Shown here: positions 15,920 to 24,901 of the stretch, one piece after another | Position numbering within the stretch: position 1 is the stretch's first letter | How the letters are laid out: each line of letters starts with the position of its first letter | NCBI GenBank assembly: GCA_965279195.1 | Contig: CBDIHP010000045.1 | Coordinates: 124,001-188,000 of the forward strand | Length of the DNA: 64,000 nt | Direction of reading: 5' to 3' | DNA from: CBDIHP01 sp965279195 | Lineage (GTDB): Bacteria; Planctomycetota; Planctomycetia; Isosphaerales; Isosphaeraceae | Program-made: the position numbers and the translations under genes | The notes under the pieces: model-generated | Database searches by the model: none | Seen by the model: only the letters and a program-made list of their open reading frames with translations | What the model was told of the DNA's origin: nothing

Positions 15920-18170
15920 TCTCGAACCAGCCTCCGGCGGGCAGACCGCGGAATGTCTGGGCCGTCTTGCTCGTCGGCCAGTTGACCGTGATCGAATCAA
16001 CCTTCGTCGCCTCGTCGATCCCGATCAGCGTAGCCAGGCTATTCCCCCCGAAGCTGGATCCGCTGCCGATCGTCCGGTGCAGGGAGCGGGCCTGACCTCG
16101 GGCGTCGCGGATGTCGAGTCTCAGCCGGACACCGATGGCCGCCCGGTTCGTCCGGGTGCCGATGAGCTTCAGGCCGATCCAGTTGCGGCCGTGGCCGGGG
16201 TTCCGGAACAGGACATTGTGGGCGCGGTCGCCGGGAGCCTGGCCGCCGGTCTGGACGAAGAGGTCGAGGTCGCCGTCCCGGTCGTGGTCGGCGAACGACA
16301 CGCTGTGGCCCTTCTGAAGGTGGCCGGTGCCGGTGGCGGCGGTGACATCCTCGAAGCGGCGGCCGTCGATATTCCGGAACATCAGGTTGGGGATGAGGAA
16401 CGAGTACGCGGGGCGGCCGGTGGCGAGGTAGAAGTCCAGCCGGCCGTCGTTGTCGAAGTCGGCGAAGTTCGAGCCCATGGGCGCGTAAACGTGATCGAGG
16501 CCGGCGTCCTTCGTGACGTCGCGGAAGCCGTCCTTGCCGAGGTTGCGATAGAGCCTCGGGCGGTCGGCGGTGGTCGGGTGGCCGAGGCGGTCCGCGATGA
16601 CGTCGTTGACGTTGGCGCCGAAGCCCGTGACGAAGAGGTCAAGGCGGCCGTCGTCGTCATAGTCCCAGAACCAGCAGGAGAAGCTGCGGATCGGCTCGAC
16701 AAGTCCGAGTTTGGGTGCGACGTCCGTGAAGGTTCCGTTGCCGTCGTTGCGATAGAGTCGGTTGGCGGCGTTCATGTTCGAGACGTGAAGGTCGAGGTCG
16801 CCGTCGTCGTCGTAATCGCCCCAGGCGGCCCCCTTGCACCAGCGCTCGTTCGCGACGCCCGCCGTCGCGGCGACGTCCCGGAACTTCCCACCGCCGAGGT
16901 TGCGGTAAAGCCTTGAGCGGTTGCGGGCGTCGGGCGGTTGGGGACGGAACTCGCCGCCCACGAAGACGTCGACAAGCCCGTCGTTGTCGAAGTCGCCCCA
17001 CGCGGCGGTCTGGGTGGCGATCGGATCGGCGAGGCCGGAGTCGACCGTCACGTCATCGAAGGTGCCTTTCCCTCGGTTGCGCAACAGGGTCAGGCGATAG
17101 GGCGACTCCCAGCCCCCGCGGAGCATCAACACATCCAGGTCGCCGTCGTTATCGAAATCGGCCTGATTCGCGTTGACGGCGAGCGGCTGGTCCTTGAGGA
17201 CCGGATCGGCGGTGTCGGAGAAGGTGCCATCGCCGTTGTTCAGGAAGCAGCTCGCGCCAAAGGTCGCGTCGCCCGAGCTGATGAAGACGTCCGGCAGACG
17301 ATCGCCATTGAAGTCGTCGAAGATGCTCCCGCCGAGCATGTTCGGGCCCCGGGCCGACAGGCCCGACTCGACGGTGACGTTCGCGAACCGCCCGAGACGA
17401 TCGCCCGAGGTCGGGACATCCGGCAGGATCCGGAACCGCTCGGGGACCGAGGCCGGGTGCTCGGCCAGGGTCATCGCGGCGATGTTCAGCAACCAGCGCA
17501 CACCGTGATCTTCGGGTCGGTCCTTGAGGTATTCGAGGAAGTAATCCCGCGCCAGGCGGGAGCCCTCGGGCTTGAGGTGCTTCGCCTCCTCGGTGATCGG
17601 GTAGATGCAGCTCGACGGCCCCACGCACTCGACGCAGTTCTCGATCTCCCCCTGACGTAGGGCGGCGATGCCCCGGAGGACGCCGATATTCTGGCGCAGG
17701 GCGGGCTCGATGCCGGGATTGTCGCGATGCGCCCGTTCGAACCAACCCCGGGCCGCGACGAAGTCGCCGATGAACATCTCGACGAGCCCGCCGAAGACCT
17801 GGGCCATGGCCCGTCGCTGTTCGAAATCCGGAGGTCGAGGGCTCATCCGCTCCAGGTCCGCGAGCCGCCGTGCGACGTCCTCCCGGCCGCGAGCAGCCCG
17901 CTGCTTGTGGGCGTCGATGACCTCGGGCAGCGACGACCGGTCGCGGATCGCCGGCGTGTAGAAGACGCCCAGATCATAGCCGCTGTCGTCGATGAATCCG
18001 GCCGAGAACAACGGCACGGTCGACACCGAAGGGGGAGGGACTCGGGCCTCCGGCGATGTCCGACGCGCGGGCTCGCGGACCTCCTCCTCGCCGGGGGACG
18101 CCGCGCGGTAGATCAGGCCCGCGCAGAGGGCCGTGACGAGGACCAGGATGACCGCGTTGGTTCGCGACAT
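15834..18170 (-). CDS. CRTAC1-type (FG-GAP/VCBS, ASPIC/UnbV) exported protein
   Basis: A 778-residue protein with an N-terminal anchor (MSRTNAVILVLVTALCAGLI). Residues about 60-250 are helical, TPR-like, and include a Cys-rich ENCVECVGPSSC motif. FG-GAP/VCBS repeats follow (DFNGDRLPDVF, DFDNDGDLDVL, DYDDDGDLDLH, DHDRDGDLDLF), then ASPIC/UnbV (IGVRLRLDIRDARG...TKVDSITVNWPTS). The ATG at 18170 is chosen; the frame runs upstream into the cytochrome gene. It lies 23 bases downstream of that gene, so the heme protein and this propeller protein are probably co-expressed. Its 3' end overlaps the convergent lipoprotein gene by 86 bases. Confidence 0.86.
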   Translation of the reverse strand: MSRTNAVILVLVTALCAGLIYRAASPGEEEVREPARRTSPEARVPPPSVSTVPLFSAGFIDDSGYDLGVFYTPAIRDRSSLPEVIDAHKQRAARGREDVARRLADLERMSPRPPDFEQRRAMAQVFGGLVEMFIGDFVAARGWFERAHRDNPGIEPALRQNIGVLRGIAALRQGEIENCVECVGPSSCIYPITEEAKHLKPEGSRLARDYFLEYLKDRPEDHGVRWLLNIAAMTLAEHPASVPERFRILPDVPTSGDRLGRFANVTVESGLSARGPNMLGGSIFDDFNGDRLPDVFISSGDATFGASCFLNNGDGTFSDTADPVLKDQPLAVNANQADFDNDGDLDVLMLRGGWESPYRLTLLRNRGKGTFDDVTVDSGLADPIATQTAAWGDFDNDGLVDVFVGGEFRPQPPDARNRSRLYRNLGGGKFRDVAATAGVANERWCKGAAWGDYDDDGDLDLHVSNMNAANRLYRNDGNGTFTDVAPKLGLVEPIRSFSCWFWDYDDDGRLDLFVTGFGANVNDVIADRLGHPTTADRPRLYRNLGKDGFRDVTKDAGLDHVYAPMGSNFADFDNDGRLDFYLATGRPAYSFLIPNLMFRNIDGRRFEDVTAATGTGHLQKGHSVSFADHDRDGDLDLFVQTGGQAPGDRAHNVLFRNPGHGRNWIGLKLIGTRTNRAAIGVRLRLDIRDARGQARSLHRTIGSGSSFGGNSLATLIGIDEATKVDSITVNWPTSKTAQTFRGLPAGGWFEITEGSDSPQDVPPATSAPKQAAGPAPRR

Positions 18171-18193
18171 GGGCGGCGGCTCTCCCCCGAGGG

Positions 18194-20029
18194 TCAGGGC
18201 CTCGGGCGTTCCCGGACGCGGATAAAGTGATCGGTATAGTTTGTGTGCGGGATGGCCTCGGGGACCCCCGGCATGTGGCAGTCGAGGCATCCGGCTGTGC
18301 GACCGGCGCGGCAAGGGACGTGGGCCTGGCCCGCCGGCAGCTTCACGACCCCGGCGGCCCGGTCGTTCTTGCCGCCGTGGCAGTCGAGGCAGATTGACTC
18401 GTAGAAGCCGGGCGAGGTCTCGGCGTCTCGGTGGGGGTCGTGGCAGGTCGTGCAGTCGAGGACGCCGCCGCTCCTCGTCACGCATCGGCTCTTGGCCAGG
18501 TTAGGCGACTGGAACCGGACGAAATCGCGACTCGATTCCAGGGCCCCCTCCGGTGCCTTGTGGCACTCGGCGCAGAGGGCCGTGCGGGCCTCGACGGTGG
18601 CGTTCCGGGCGCGTCCGATGGCGCGGTCGTCCAGCTTGAGTTCTGCGGCAATCAGGTGGTTCCCACCCGGCCCGTGGCAACGCTCGCAGCCGATGCCCCG
18701 GATATCGCCCAGATCCTTGCGGTTCTCGACGATCGTCCGCACGTCGGTCGTGTGACAGTGGAGGCAGTCCTCGACCTGATCCTCGATCATCCGCTTGCCG
18801 AGCAGCCCGGGACCTGGTTCGGGGGTCTCCGGGTGGTGGACCGTCAGGTTCCAGCCGACCTTGCCGCCGTAGTGGGTGAGGCGCGACTCCCGGGGCGCGC
18901 CGCCGGCCTCTCGGACGATGGCGGTCTGTCCCCGATTGCCGGATCCAAGAACATAGGCGACGAGCGCGGGGTAGGATTTCTGCTCGTCCCTGGCCTCGAC
19001 GCGGACCCCATCCATCTCCTTGGCATAGAGATGTCGCGACCCCTTTCGACGCGGGTCGACGAGTCCCGCAACCGGCCAATCCAGTGCCACGGCCCTGGCC
19101 CCCTGCGCGAAGGTCCGCGCGTGCCGGCTGGCTGCGTGGGCTCGGGTGATCTCGACGTGGCAGCGTTCGCAGCGGGCATCCCCGACGAACGCGGCAGGCT
19201 CGACATTCGTCGGGGCGGTGTCCGCCCAGTGGTTCGACCTGGCCAGAGTCGCGGCGAACTCCTCAGGCCGCCTGCGCTGTAGCCAGGAGCGGGAGAGGAG
19301 CCAGTCGGCTTCGGGATCGAGATCCCGGCCGAGGTCGATCTCGGCCGCTTCCGGATGCCCCGCGATCAGGTGGGCTCGGGCCAGCTGCTTGCGGAGATCG
19401 GCGGGTTGGAAGACTCCGGGTTCGTCGGAGGATTTCGCGTCCCGCACCGATGACAGGGCGGCGGTCGCCCCGTCCCCATCGTGTCGCCTGAGGAGGAGCG
19501 AACCGAGTAGAGAATTCCCCCGGATCCGCCAGTCGGGGATCGCCGCGAGTTCCCTGCTGAGTTCGAGCGCAGCCCGGGGGCGGGAATCCTGCAGCGAGAG
19601 GTTGGCGAGGGTGAAGAGGGTCTCGCCGTGCCGAGGGTCCGCCTCGCGCGCCTTCGCGAGGAAGCCATACGCCCGATTTCGCTCGCCTTCACGGAGCAGG
19701 CTGCGGGCGAGCAGGTAGAAATCCTCCGCCTCGGCACCTTCGATCCCGAGCCGCCAGAAGGCGGCGGCCGCCAGCGGGTTCTCCTGCCGACCGAGCGACC
19801 GCGCCAGAAGTCGGAGGGCCTCGCGATCCTCGGGGTCGGATTTCAGGCGCTCGCGCGCCAGCCGGGCGGATTCGGTCCAGTTGCGGGAGGCATACGCCTC
19901 GCGGCCGAGGCGGATATGGTCGGGCGGTCGGAACCAGCCAGCCGCGAGGACGACTGCCGCCGATAGGGTCGCTGTCGCGAGCAGCCCGACCGCGATCTGG
20001 ACGATCTTCGACCCGGCGCGTTCCGGCAT
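18194..20029 (-). CDS. TPR-containing multiheme c-type cytochrome
   Basis: A 611-residue protein. An N-terminal membrane helix (IAVGLLATATLSAAVVLAAG) is followed by TPR-like repeats (about 35-250), then a cytochrome part with seven CxxCH heme sites: CERCH, CLHCH, CERCH, CAECH, CTTCH, CLDCH and CLDCH. Family knowledge: such proteins carry covalent hemes and act in periplasmic electron transfer. The reaction here cannot be read from sequence. The ATG at 20029 is favoured, since GGGAGA lies about 11 bases upstream. It heads a likely operon with the CRTAC1 gene. Confidence 0.85.
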   Translation of the reverse strand: MPERAGSKIVQIAVGLLATATLSAAVVLAAGWFRPPDHIRLGREAYASRNWTESARLARERLKSDPEDREALRLLARSLGRQENPLAAAAFWRLGIEGAEAEDFYLLARSLLREGERNRAYGFLAKAREADPRHGETLFTLANLSLQDSRPRAALELSRELAAIPDWRIRGNSLLGSLLLRRHDGDGATAALSSVRDAKSSDEPGVFQPADLRKQLARAHLIAGHPEAAEIDLGRDLDPEADWLLSRSWLQRRRPEEFAATLARSNHWADTAPTNVEPAAFVGDARCERCHVEITRAHAASRHARTFAQGARAVALDWPVAGLVDPRRKGSRHLYAKEMDGVRVEARDEQKSYPALVAYVLGSGNRGQTAIVREAGGAPRESRLTHYGGKVGWNLTVHHPETPEPGPGLLGKRMIEDQVEDCLHCHTTDVRTIVENRKDLGDIRGIGCERCHGPGGNHLIAAELKLDDRAIGRARNATVEARTALCAECHKAPEGALESSRDFVRFQSPNLAKSRCVTRSGGVLDCTTCHDPHRDAETSPGFYESICLDCHGGKNDRAAGVVKLPAGQAHVPCRAGRTAGCLDCHMPGVPEAIPHTNYTDHFIRVRERPRP

Positions 20030-20214
20030 CGGCGGCACATCTCCCGTCGAGGATCCAAGAGGAATGCCCGATTCTGCGGGCGGCGGGACGCCGAGTCAAC
20101 GATTCCGACGCCTCCGATCTCGCAGCTCGTTCGAAATGACCCGGGCCCGGCACTCGCGAGGAGGGCCGGGCCCGGGGTATTTCCGATGGCGATCGCGGCG
20201 GGGAAACCCCGGGA

Positions 20215-20433
20215 TCAGCGTTCGGTGGCGTTTCCGGTGTTCGAGCGGGAATCGTTGGCGGTGGTGCGGCCGCGCGAGGCGTTGGCGTAGACCGAGCTCA
20301 GGACACCGAGGAGGGCCGAGCGGCGGCCGGCGCGGGTGGCGTTGCCGCCCCGGCGGAGGCGGGCGACGGTTCCGGCGATCTGGTACGAATGAAGAGGGGC
20401 CAGGTTCTTGGAATTCGACTTCGCGGCGTTCAT
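20215..20433 (-). CDS. Small basic protein, unknown
   Basis: A 72-residue protein, MNAAKSNSKNLAPLHSYQIA then an Arg/Gly/Ala-rich middle (VARLRRGGNATRAGRRSALL) and a Ser/Asn/Thr-rich tail. Codon third positions are almost all G or C, and GGGGAG lies about 9 bases before the ATG, so it looks like a real gene. It resembles a nucleic-acid-binding or translation-associated small protein only in charge; no family is recognised. It stands alone, 185 bases upstream of the cytochrome operon on the same strand. Confidence 0.55.
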   Translation of the reverse strand: MNAAKSNSKNLAPLHSYQIAGTVARLRRGGNATRAGRRSALLGVLSSVYANASRGRTTANDSRSNTGNATER

Positions 20434-21001
20434 CGAGCGGAAGCTCCCCGAGACCTCAGGCGAACCGGACCACCCGGCCGGTTTCGCCGCCGCTTCACCC
20501 GACGGTCGCCGTGGGAGGTGCTCCCGGGCGACCCTGATCGTTCCGGCCCTGTTCCTGTTGGTGGGCCGGGGGATCGACCACCGCGACGCACAACGTGCGG
20601 AGGGTCAAGCGTTTCGTTGCCGTGAACGACGGAGGCTCGTGACGGCGGTTCGGGGAGTCAAACCACGCCCGGTTGAGAGTCGGTCGGCGAAGGACCGGGC
20701 GGACCCCCCATCGCCGGCCAGAGCGGCCGGCGCGTGTTCCACATGAATCGGCGGGACGAACCGCGAGGATGAGGTCGATCGCGAAAACCGACACAACCCT
20801 CGACACTCGCGACGGCCTCAGGAAACCCCAGGCTTTCGCGATTCGTTCGACATCCCGGTCGAAATCAAGCGGTGCATGAGAATCTATCCCAGGACCGATT
20901 CCCGGACAATCGAAATTCCCCCGGAATCTCGAAAAAATTCAAGCTGTCCACACCGCGTTGAATCGGCGCAACGTGTTGACGCCCATGAAGTTTTAACATC
21001 A
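20434..21001. other. 568-base intergenic stretch without a supported gene
   Basis: Several overlapping Arg-rich frames exist on both strands, but none has a ribosome site or genuine-looking composition. The right part (20880-21000) is markedly AT-richer (ctcgaaaaaattcaagctg, gaagttttaacatc), consistent with promoter DNA for the small basic gene or with the untranslated end of the CPBP gene. Confidence 0.3.
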
Positions 21002-22231
21002 CTATTTCGGTGAAGATTGTTTGGTTTCCGCCTTGGGCTTCGAATCCTTCGCCACCGGGAGGGGCTTGGGGGTTTCGAGCGTCTCCTCGGCGGTCTTGAT
21101 GATGACCTTCTCGGCCGGCTTGGCCCCGGGCAGCCTGTCGGCGAGGCCGGAGCCGGCGATCAGGAACATCAGCATCGTGCTGATGCCGTTGAAGACCATG
21201 TGCAGGGTGATGTTGGGGACGAGCGAACCGGTCCGCTGGAACAGGTACCCGAGGCCCAGCGAGAGGATGAAGATCGGGATCGGGGCGGGCCACTGCTTGC
21301 CGTGGAGCAGGGCGAAGATCAGCGAGACCGCGACGTTGCAGAAGAAGCCGGGCAGGCCGTCGCTCCCGGGGACCACCCACTCAGGCCGGGTCCTGGGGGG
21401 CATCGCGCGCGAGGGGAGAGCGGCGGGGGCGGCGAACGGGTTATGGGGGTCGTGGTCAAGGCCGAGGTCGATGGGATTCTCGGCGGATCCAGTCGGGGCC
21501 AACGGGTCTGTGATCTCGTCATCGGCGTACAGGAGCACGGGTTCGATGTCGTCGCCGACCGGTTTCTCATTCCGTCGGACGACGCTCAGTAACCAGCCGA
21601 GTAGCATGCCCCGGAACATGAGCTCTTCGACGACAGGGGCGAGGATGACCCCGGTCAGGACGGTCAGGGCGATGGTCGTGCCCGACTGGTCGTTGCGGAT
21701 CACGTCCTCCATCGGGTGATTCGTCTTGCCCCAGTAGCTGAGGGCCGCGCCGAAGGCCGCGAAGACGATCGGGGCGAGGAGGGGATAGGCGATCAAGCCC
21801 CGGACGATGTTCATGGGCGCGTCGCGCCAGGTGAACCCGATCTGGTGGAGCCGCGCCCGGGAGCCGAGGAACAGGAGGATGGGGACCACGACCAGCACGA
21901 GGATATTCGAGCCGGCCGAGATCGCGAGGTGGTCTCGGGCGCTCAAGGCCAGTTGCTTCTGATCCTCCGAGAGCGGCGGCTTCCCCTGATAGACGGCGCG
22001 TGTGTAGAAGGTGGCCGCCACGACCTGGAGGATCACGTAGGTCACGATACAGACGAAGACGCTGCGGGCGCCCCAGGGGACGAGCTTCCGCTCGGTCCTC
22101 GGCAGGAATTTGCCGCCAACGGCGAGCCAGATGAGGGCCCAGAGCCAGGAGGCAACGATCGCGGCGAGGAGCCCCAGCATCACCAGGCCGGCGAGGATCG
22201 GGACCTTCATATTCGGGTCGATTTGCTGCAT
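21002..22231 (-). CDS. CPBP-family intramembrane glutamic protease
   Basis: A 409-residue multi-pass membrane protein. Membrane segments occur at about 10-40, 55-75, 105-125 and through the C-terminal half. The CPBP (Abi/Rce1-type) signature is present: EELMFRG with the Glu-Glu and Arg, then the later His motifs LIFALLHGKQWP and ITLHMVFNG. A long hydrophilic insert (about 230-295) separates motif 1 from the rest, and the C-terminal tail is Lys/Pro-rich. Family members cleave near the membrane or act in protein modification; the substrate here is unknown. It is divergent from tyrS across 199 bases. Confidence 0.85.
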   Translation of the reverse strand: MQQIDPNMKVPILAGLVMLGLLAAIVASWLWALIWLAVGGKFLPRTERKLVPWGARSVFVCIVTYVILQVVAATFYTRAVYQGKPPLSEDQKQLALSARDHLAISAGSNILVLVVVPILLFLGSRARLHQIGFTWRDAPMNIVRGLIAYPLLAPIVFAAFGAALSYWGKTNHPMEDVIRNDQSGTTIALTVLTGVILAPVVEELMFRGMLLGWLLSVVRRNEKPVGDDIEPVLLYADDEITDPLAPTGSAENPIDLGLDHDPHNPFAAPAALPSRAMPPRTRPEWVVPGSDGLPGFFCNVAVSLIFALLHGKQWPAPIPIFILSLGLGYLFQRTGSLVPNITLHMVFNGISTMLMFLIAGSGLADRLPGAKPAEKVIIKTAEETLETPKPLPVAKDSKPKAETKQSSPK

Positions 22232-22350
22232 CGAAGGTCGCCTCGGGCTCGGCTTGAGTCGCGGGGAAGGGGCCCGCCGGGTTCGAGGGGCGGGGAAGCC
22301 ATCCTATTGTAGCCCGCGCCGGGAAGACCCGACCAGACGGGCCGGTCATC

Positions 22351-22380
22351 TTGCCCCGTCGCGGGGCTTTCCCCTAGAAT
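22351..22380 (+). promoter_or_regulatory. Possible sigma70-type promoter for tyrS
   Basis: TTGCCC (22351-22356), an 18-base spacer and TAGAAT (22375-22380) lie 50 bases before the tyrS start codon. A compact hairpin, GCCCCG-TCG-CGGGGC (22353-22367), overlaps the spacer and may be coincidental in GC-rich DNA. No T-box features were seen. Confidence 0.35.
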
Positions 22381-22430
22381 CGCCCCTTCGCCCGGAACAG
22401 GTCAGGGATCTCGTTTTCGCGGAGGCCGAG

Positions 22431-23648
22431 GTGAGCGTCAGCGTCGCCGAGCAGTTGCAGATCCTCAAGCGAGGGGTCGAGGCCATCGTCCCCGAGCCGG
22501 AGTTCGTCAAGAAGCTGGAACGCTCGGTCCAGACCGGCAAGCCGCTCCGGGTCAAGTATGGCATCGACCCCACCGGGATCGACGTCCACCTCGGGCACAC
22601 GGTCCCCCTGCGCAAGCTGCGGCAGTTCCAGGATCTCGGGCACACCGCCATCATCATCATCGGCAACTACACCGCTCTCGTCGGCGACCCCTCGGGCCGC
22701 GACGAGACCCGCTCCAAGCTCACTGTGGAACAGGTCGAGACGAACGCCAAGGACTATCTCAAGCAGGTCGGCCGGATCATCGACCTCGACCGCGCGGAGG
22801 TCTTCCGCAACGGCGACTGGTTCTCCACCTGGTCATTCCTCGACGTGCTCGACCTGACCCGGCACATGACCCTGTCGCAGATGTCCCAGCGCGAGGACTT
22901 CGCCAAGCGGCTCGCGGCCGAGAAGCCGGTGTACCTCCACGAGTGCCTCTATCCCCTGATGCAGGGTTGGGACTCGGTGGAGATCAAGGCCGACGTCGAA
23001 CTCGGCGGGACCGAGCAGCTCTTCAGCCTTCTCGTGGCGCGTGACCTCCAGGTCTCCGAGGGCCAGGAGCCGCAGGTCGCCCTGACGATGCCGATCCTGG
23101 TCGGCACGGACGGCAAGAAGCGGATGGGCAAGAGCCTGGGCAACTACATCGGGGTCGCGGAGGACCCGACCACGCAGTTCGGCAAGGTCATGAGCATCCC
23201 CGACGAGCCGATGCGGCAGTACTTCACGCTCCTGACCGACCTCGAACTCGGCCAGGTCGACGCCCTCCTCGCGGCCGGGAACAACCCCCGCGATACCAAG
23301 GAGGCCCTCGGCAAGCTGATCGTCACCCAGTACGCGGGACCGGAGGCGGCTGATGCTGCCGCCAAAGCCTTCCGCGACCGCGCCGCCGGGCTCGACCCTG
23401 AGGAGATCACCGAGGTCCAGGTCCCCGCCGACCAACTCGACGCCAGCGGGGCCATCCCTCTCCCGAGGCTGCTCGTCCTCTGCGGGTTCGAGTCGTCCAC
23501 GTCGAACGCTCGCCGCACCATCGAGGGCGGCGGCTTCAACCACGGGCCCGAGCGGACGGTCGTGAAGGACCCGAGGGCCACGTTCCCCGTCGTCGACGGC
23601 ACGGTCGTTCGCGGCGGCAAGCGAAAGATCGCCAGGTTGCGCCTGTAG
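22431..23648 (+). CDS. tyrS: Tyrosine--tRNA ligase
   Basis: A 405-residue class I aminoacyl-tRNA synthetase that charges tRNA-Tyr. The first nucleotide-binding motif is DVHLGHTVPLRKL, and the KMSKS-type motif is GKKRMGKSLGN. The C-terminus (LPRLLVLCGFESSTSNARRT and following) is the S4-like RNA-binding part, so the protein is full length. The start is GTG at 22431 with GGAGG 5 bases upstream; the frame stays open farther upstream but that part does not resemble the family. It is a single-gene transcript by spacing, with the divergent CPBP gene on the left. Confidence 0.93.
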   Translation: MSVSVAEQLQILKRGVEAIVPEPEFVKKLERSVQTGKPLRVKYGIDPTGIDVHLGHTVPLRKLRQFQDLGHTAIIIIGNYTALVGDPSGRDETRSKLTVEQVETNAKDYLKQVGRIIDLDRAEVFRNGDWFSTWSFLDVLDLTRHMTLSQMSQREDFAKRLAAEKPVYLHECLYPLMQGWDSVEIKADVELGGTEQLFSLLVARDLQVSEGQEPQVALTMPILVGTDGKKRMGKSLGNYIGVAEDPTTQFGKVMSIPDEPMRQYFTLLTDLELGQVDALLAAGNNPRDTKEALGKLIVTQYAGPEAADAAAKAFRDRAAGLDPEEITEVQVPADQLDASGAIPLPRLLVLCGFESSTSNARRTIEGGGFNHGPERTVVKDPRATFPVVDGTVVRGGKRKIARLRL

Positions 23649-23730
23649 GGTCCGCGATTGCGGGCCAATTCGTTGATATGATCAGGTGCCAAATCGATTG
23701 GTCCGCGAGGGCGGACTCTACGGGGTGAAC

Positions 23731-24798
23731 ATGTCCACGCACGGGATTGGGATCGTCGGCTGCGGGATGATCGCCGAGTTCCACACCAAAGCGATCAACG
23801 ACATCGAGGGGTCGCGGGTGGTCGCGGCGTTCAGCCGTTCCGAGAAGAACGGCAAGAAGATCGCCGAGATGGCCTCGCCCAAGGGCGAATGCGTCCTGTA
23901 CGACGACCTCGATGCCATGCTCGCCCGGCCCGACCTGGACGTGGTCTGCATCTGCACCCCGAGCGGGGCGCACCTCGATCCGGCCGTCGCGGCGGCGAGG
24001 GCGGGCAAGCATGTCGTGGTCGAGAAGCCCCTGGAGATCACCCTGGAGCGCTGCGACGCCATCATCGACGCCTGCGACGCGGCGGGCGTCCGGCTCTGCA
24101 CGATCTTCCCCTCGCGGTTCTCGCCCGCGAACGTGACCCTGAAGAAGGCCATCGAGAATGGCCGGTTCGGCAAGATCACCATCGGCGACACCTACGTGAA
24201 GTGGTGGCGGACCCAGGAGTATTACGACTCCGGCGGCTGGCGTGGGACGTGGGACCTCGACGGCGGAGGGGCCCTGATGAACCAGGCCATCCACAACGTC
24301 GACCTGTTGTCATGGCTCATGGGCGAGGTCGAGTCGGTGATGGCGTTCACCGCGACGCTCGCGCACGAGCGGATCGAGGTCGAGGACACGGCCGTCGCCG
24401 CCCTCCGGTTCAAGAACGGGGCGCTCGGCGTGATCGAGGCGGCCACGAGCGCCTACCCGGGGTTGCTCAAGCGTACCGAGATCCACGGCAACGCCGGCTC
24501 CGCGCGGGTGGAGCAGGACGACATCACGATGTGGTCGTTCGCCGACAAGTCGGCCGAGGACATCGCCATTGAGGCCGCCATCGCCTCGGCCTCGCAGTTC
24601 TCAGCCGGGGCCAGCGACCCCCGTGGCATCACCCACGTCGGACATCGGGACCAGCTCGCCGACTTCCTCCACGCCATCGATATCGGCGGCACGCCGCTAG
24701 TCGACGGCCGCGAAGGCCGCAAGTCCGTCGAGATCATCCGCGCCATCTACCAGTCGGCCAAGACCGGCCGGGCGGTCCCGCTGCCGTTGTCCGAATAA
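23731..24798 (+). CDS. Gfo/Idh/MocA-family oxidoreductase
   Basis: A 355-residue protein. The N-terminal Rossmann motif GIGIVGCGMIAEFH binds NAD(P), and VVVEKPLEI is the family's conserved E-K-P segment. The C-terminal alpha/beta domain contains GGGALMNQAIHNVDLLSWL, with the family His. These enzymes oxidise or reduce sugars, inositols and related polyols; the substrate cannot be named. The ATG at 23731 is chosen because it begins directly with the Rossmann strand. A long palindromic repeat follows the stop codon. Confidence 0.88.
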   Translation: MSTHGIGIVGCGMIAEFHTKAINDIEGSRVVAAFSRSEKNGKKIAEMASPKGECVLYDDLDAMLARPDLDVVCICTPSGAHLDPAVAAARAGKHVVVEKPLEITLERCDAIIDACDAAGVRLCTIFPSRFSPANVTLKKAIENGRFGKITIGDTYVKWWRTQEYYDSGGWRGTWDLDGGGALMNQAIHNVDLLSWLMGEVESVMAFTATLAHERIEVEDTAVAALRFKNGALGVIEAATSAYPGLLKRTEIHGNAGSARVEQDDITMWSFADKSAEDIAIEAAIASASQFSAGASDPRGITHVGHRDQLADFLHAIDIGGTPLVDGREGRKSVEIIRAIYQSAKTGRAVPLPLSE

Positions 24799-24894
24799 GT
24801 AGGGTGTGGTGGCCGCGTCCTCGCGGCCTCCGCGCCGACATGGACTCACGCAGGCGATCGGTGCGGAGGCCGCGAGGACGCGGCCACCACACCC
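24799..24894. repeat. Palindromic dispersed repeat, copy 1 (32-bp perfect inverted repeat)
   Basis: The arms at 24802-24833 and 24863-24894 are exact reverse complements over 32 bases, around a 29-base spacer. Each arm has its own inner hairpin, GGCCGCG-TCCT-CGCGGCC (24811-24828) on the left. It fills the gap between the convergent oxidoreductase and sialidase-like genes, so it could act as a two-way terminator. The left 38 bases (24799-24836) recur at 54511-54548 with three differences, so this is a dispersed element rather than a one-off terminator. Confidence 0.75.
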
Positions 24895-24901
24895 GACTCG
24901 G

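Noticed and set aside
15834..18170. Heme-binding site in the CRTAC1 protein (ENCVECVGPSSC)
   Set aside because: CVEC is not followed by His, so it is not a CxxCH heme motif.
22310..22430. T-box leader before tyrS
   Set aside because: The leader is short, with no specifier loop or conserved T-box sequence; only a small GC hairpin is present.
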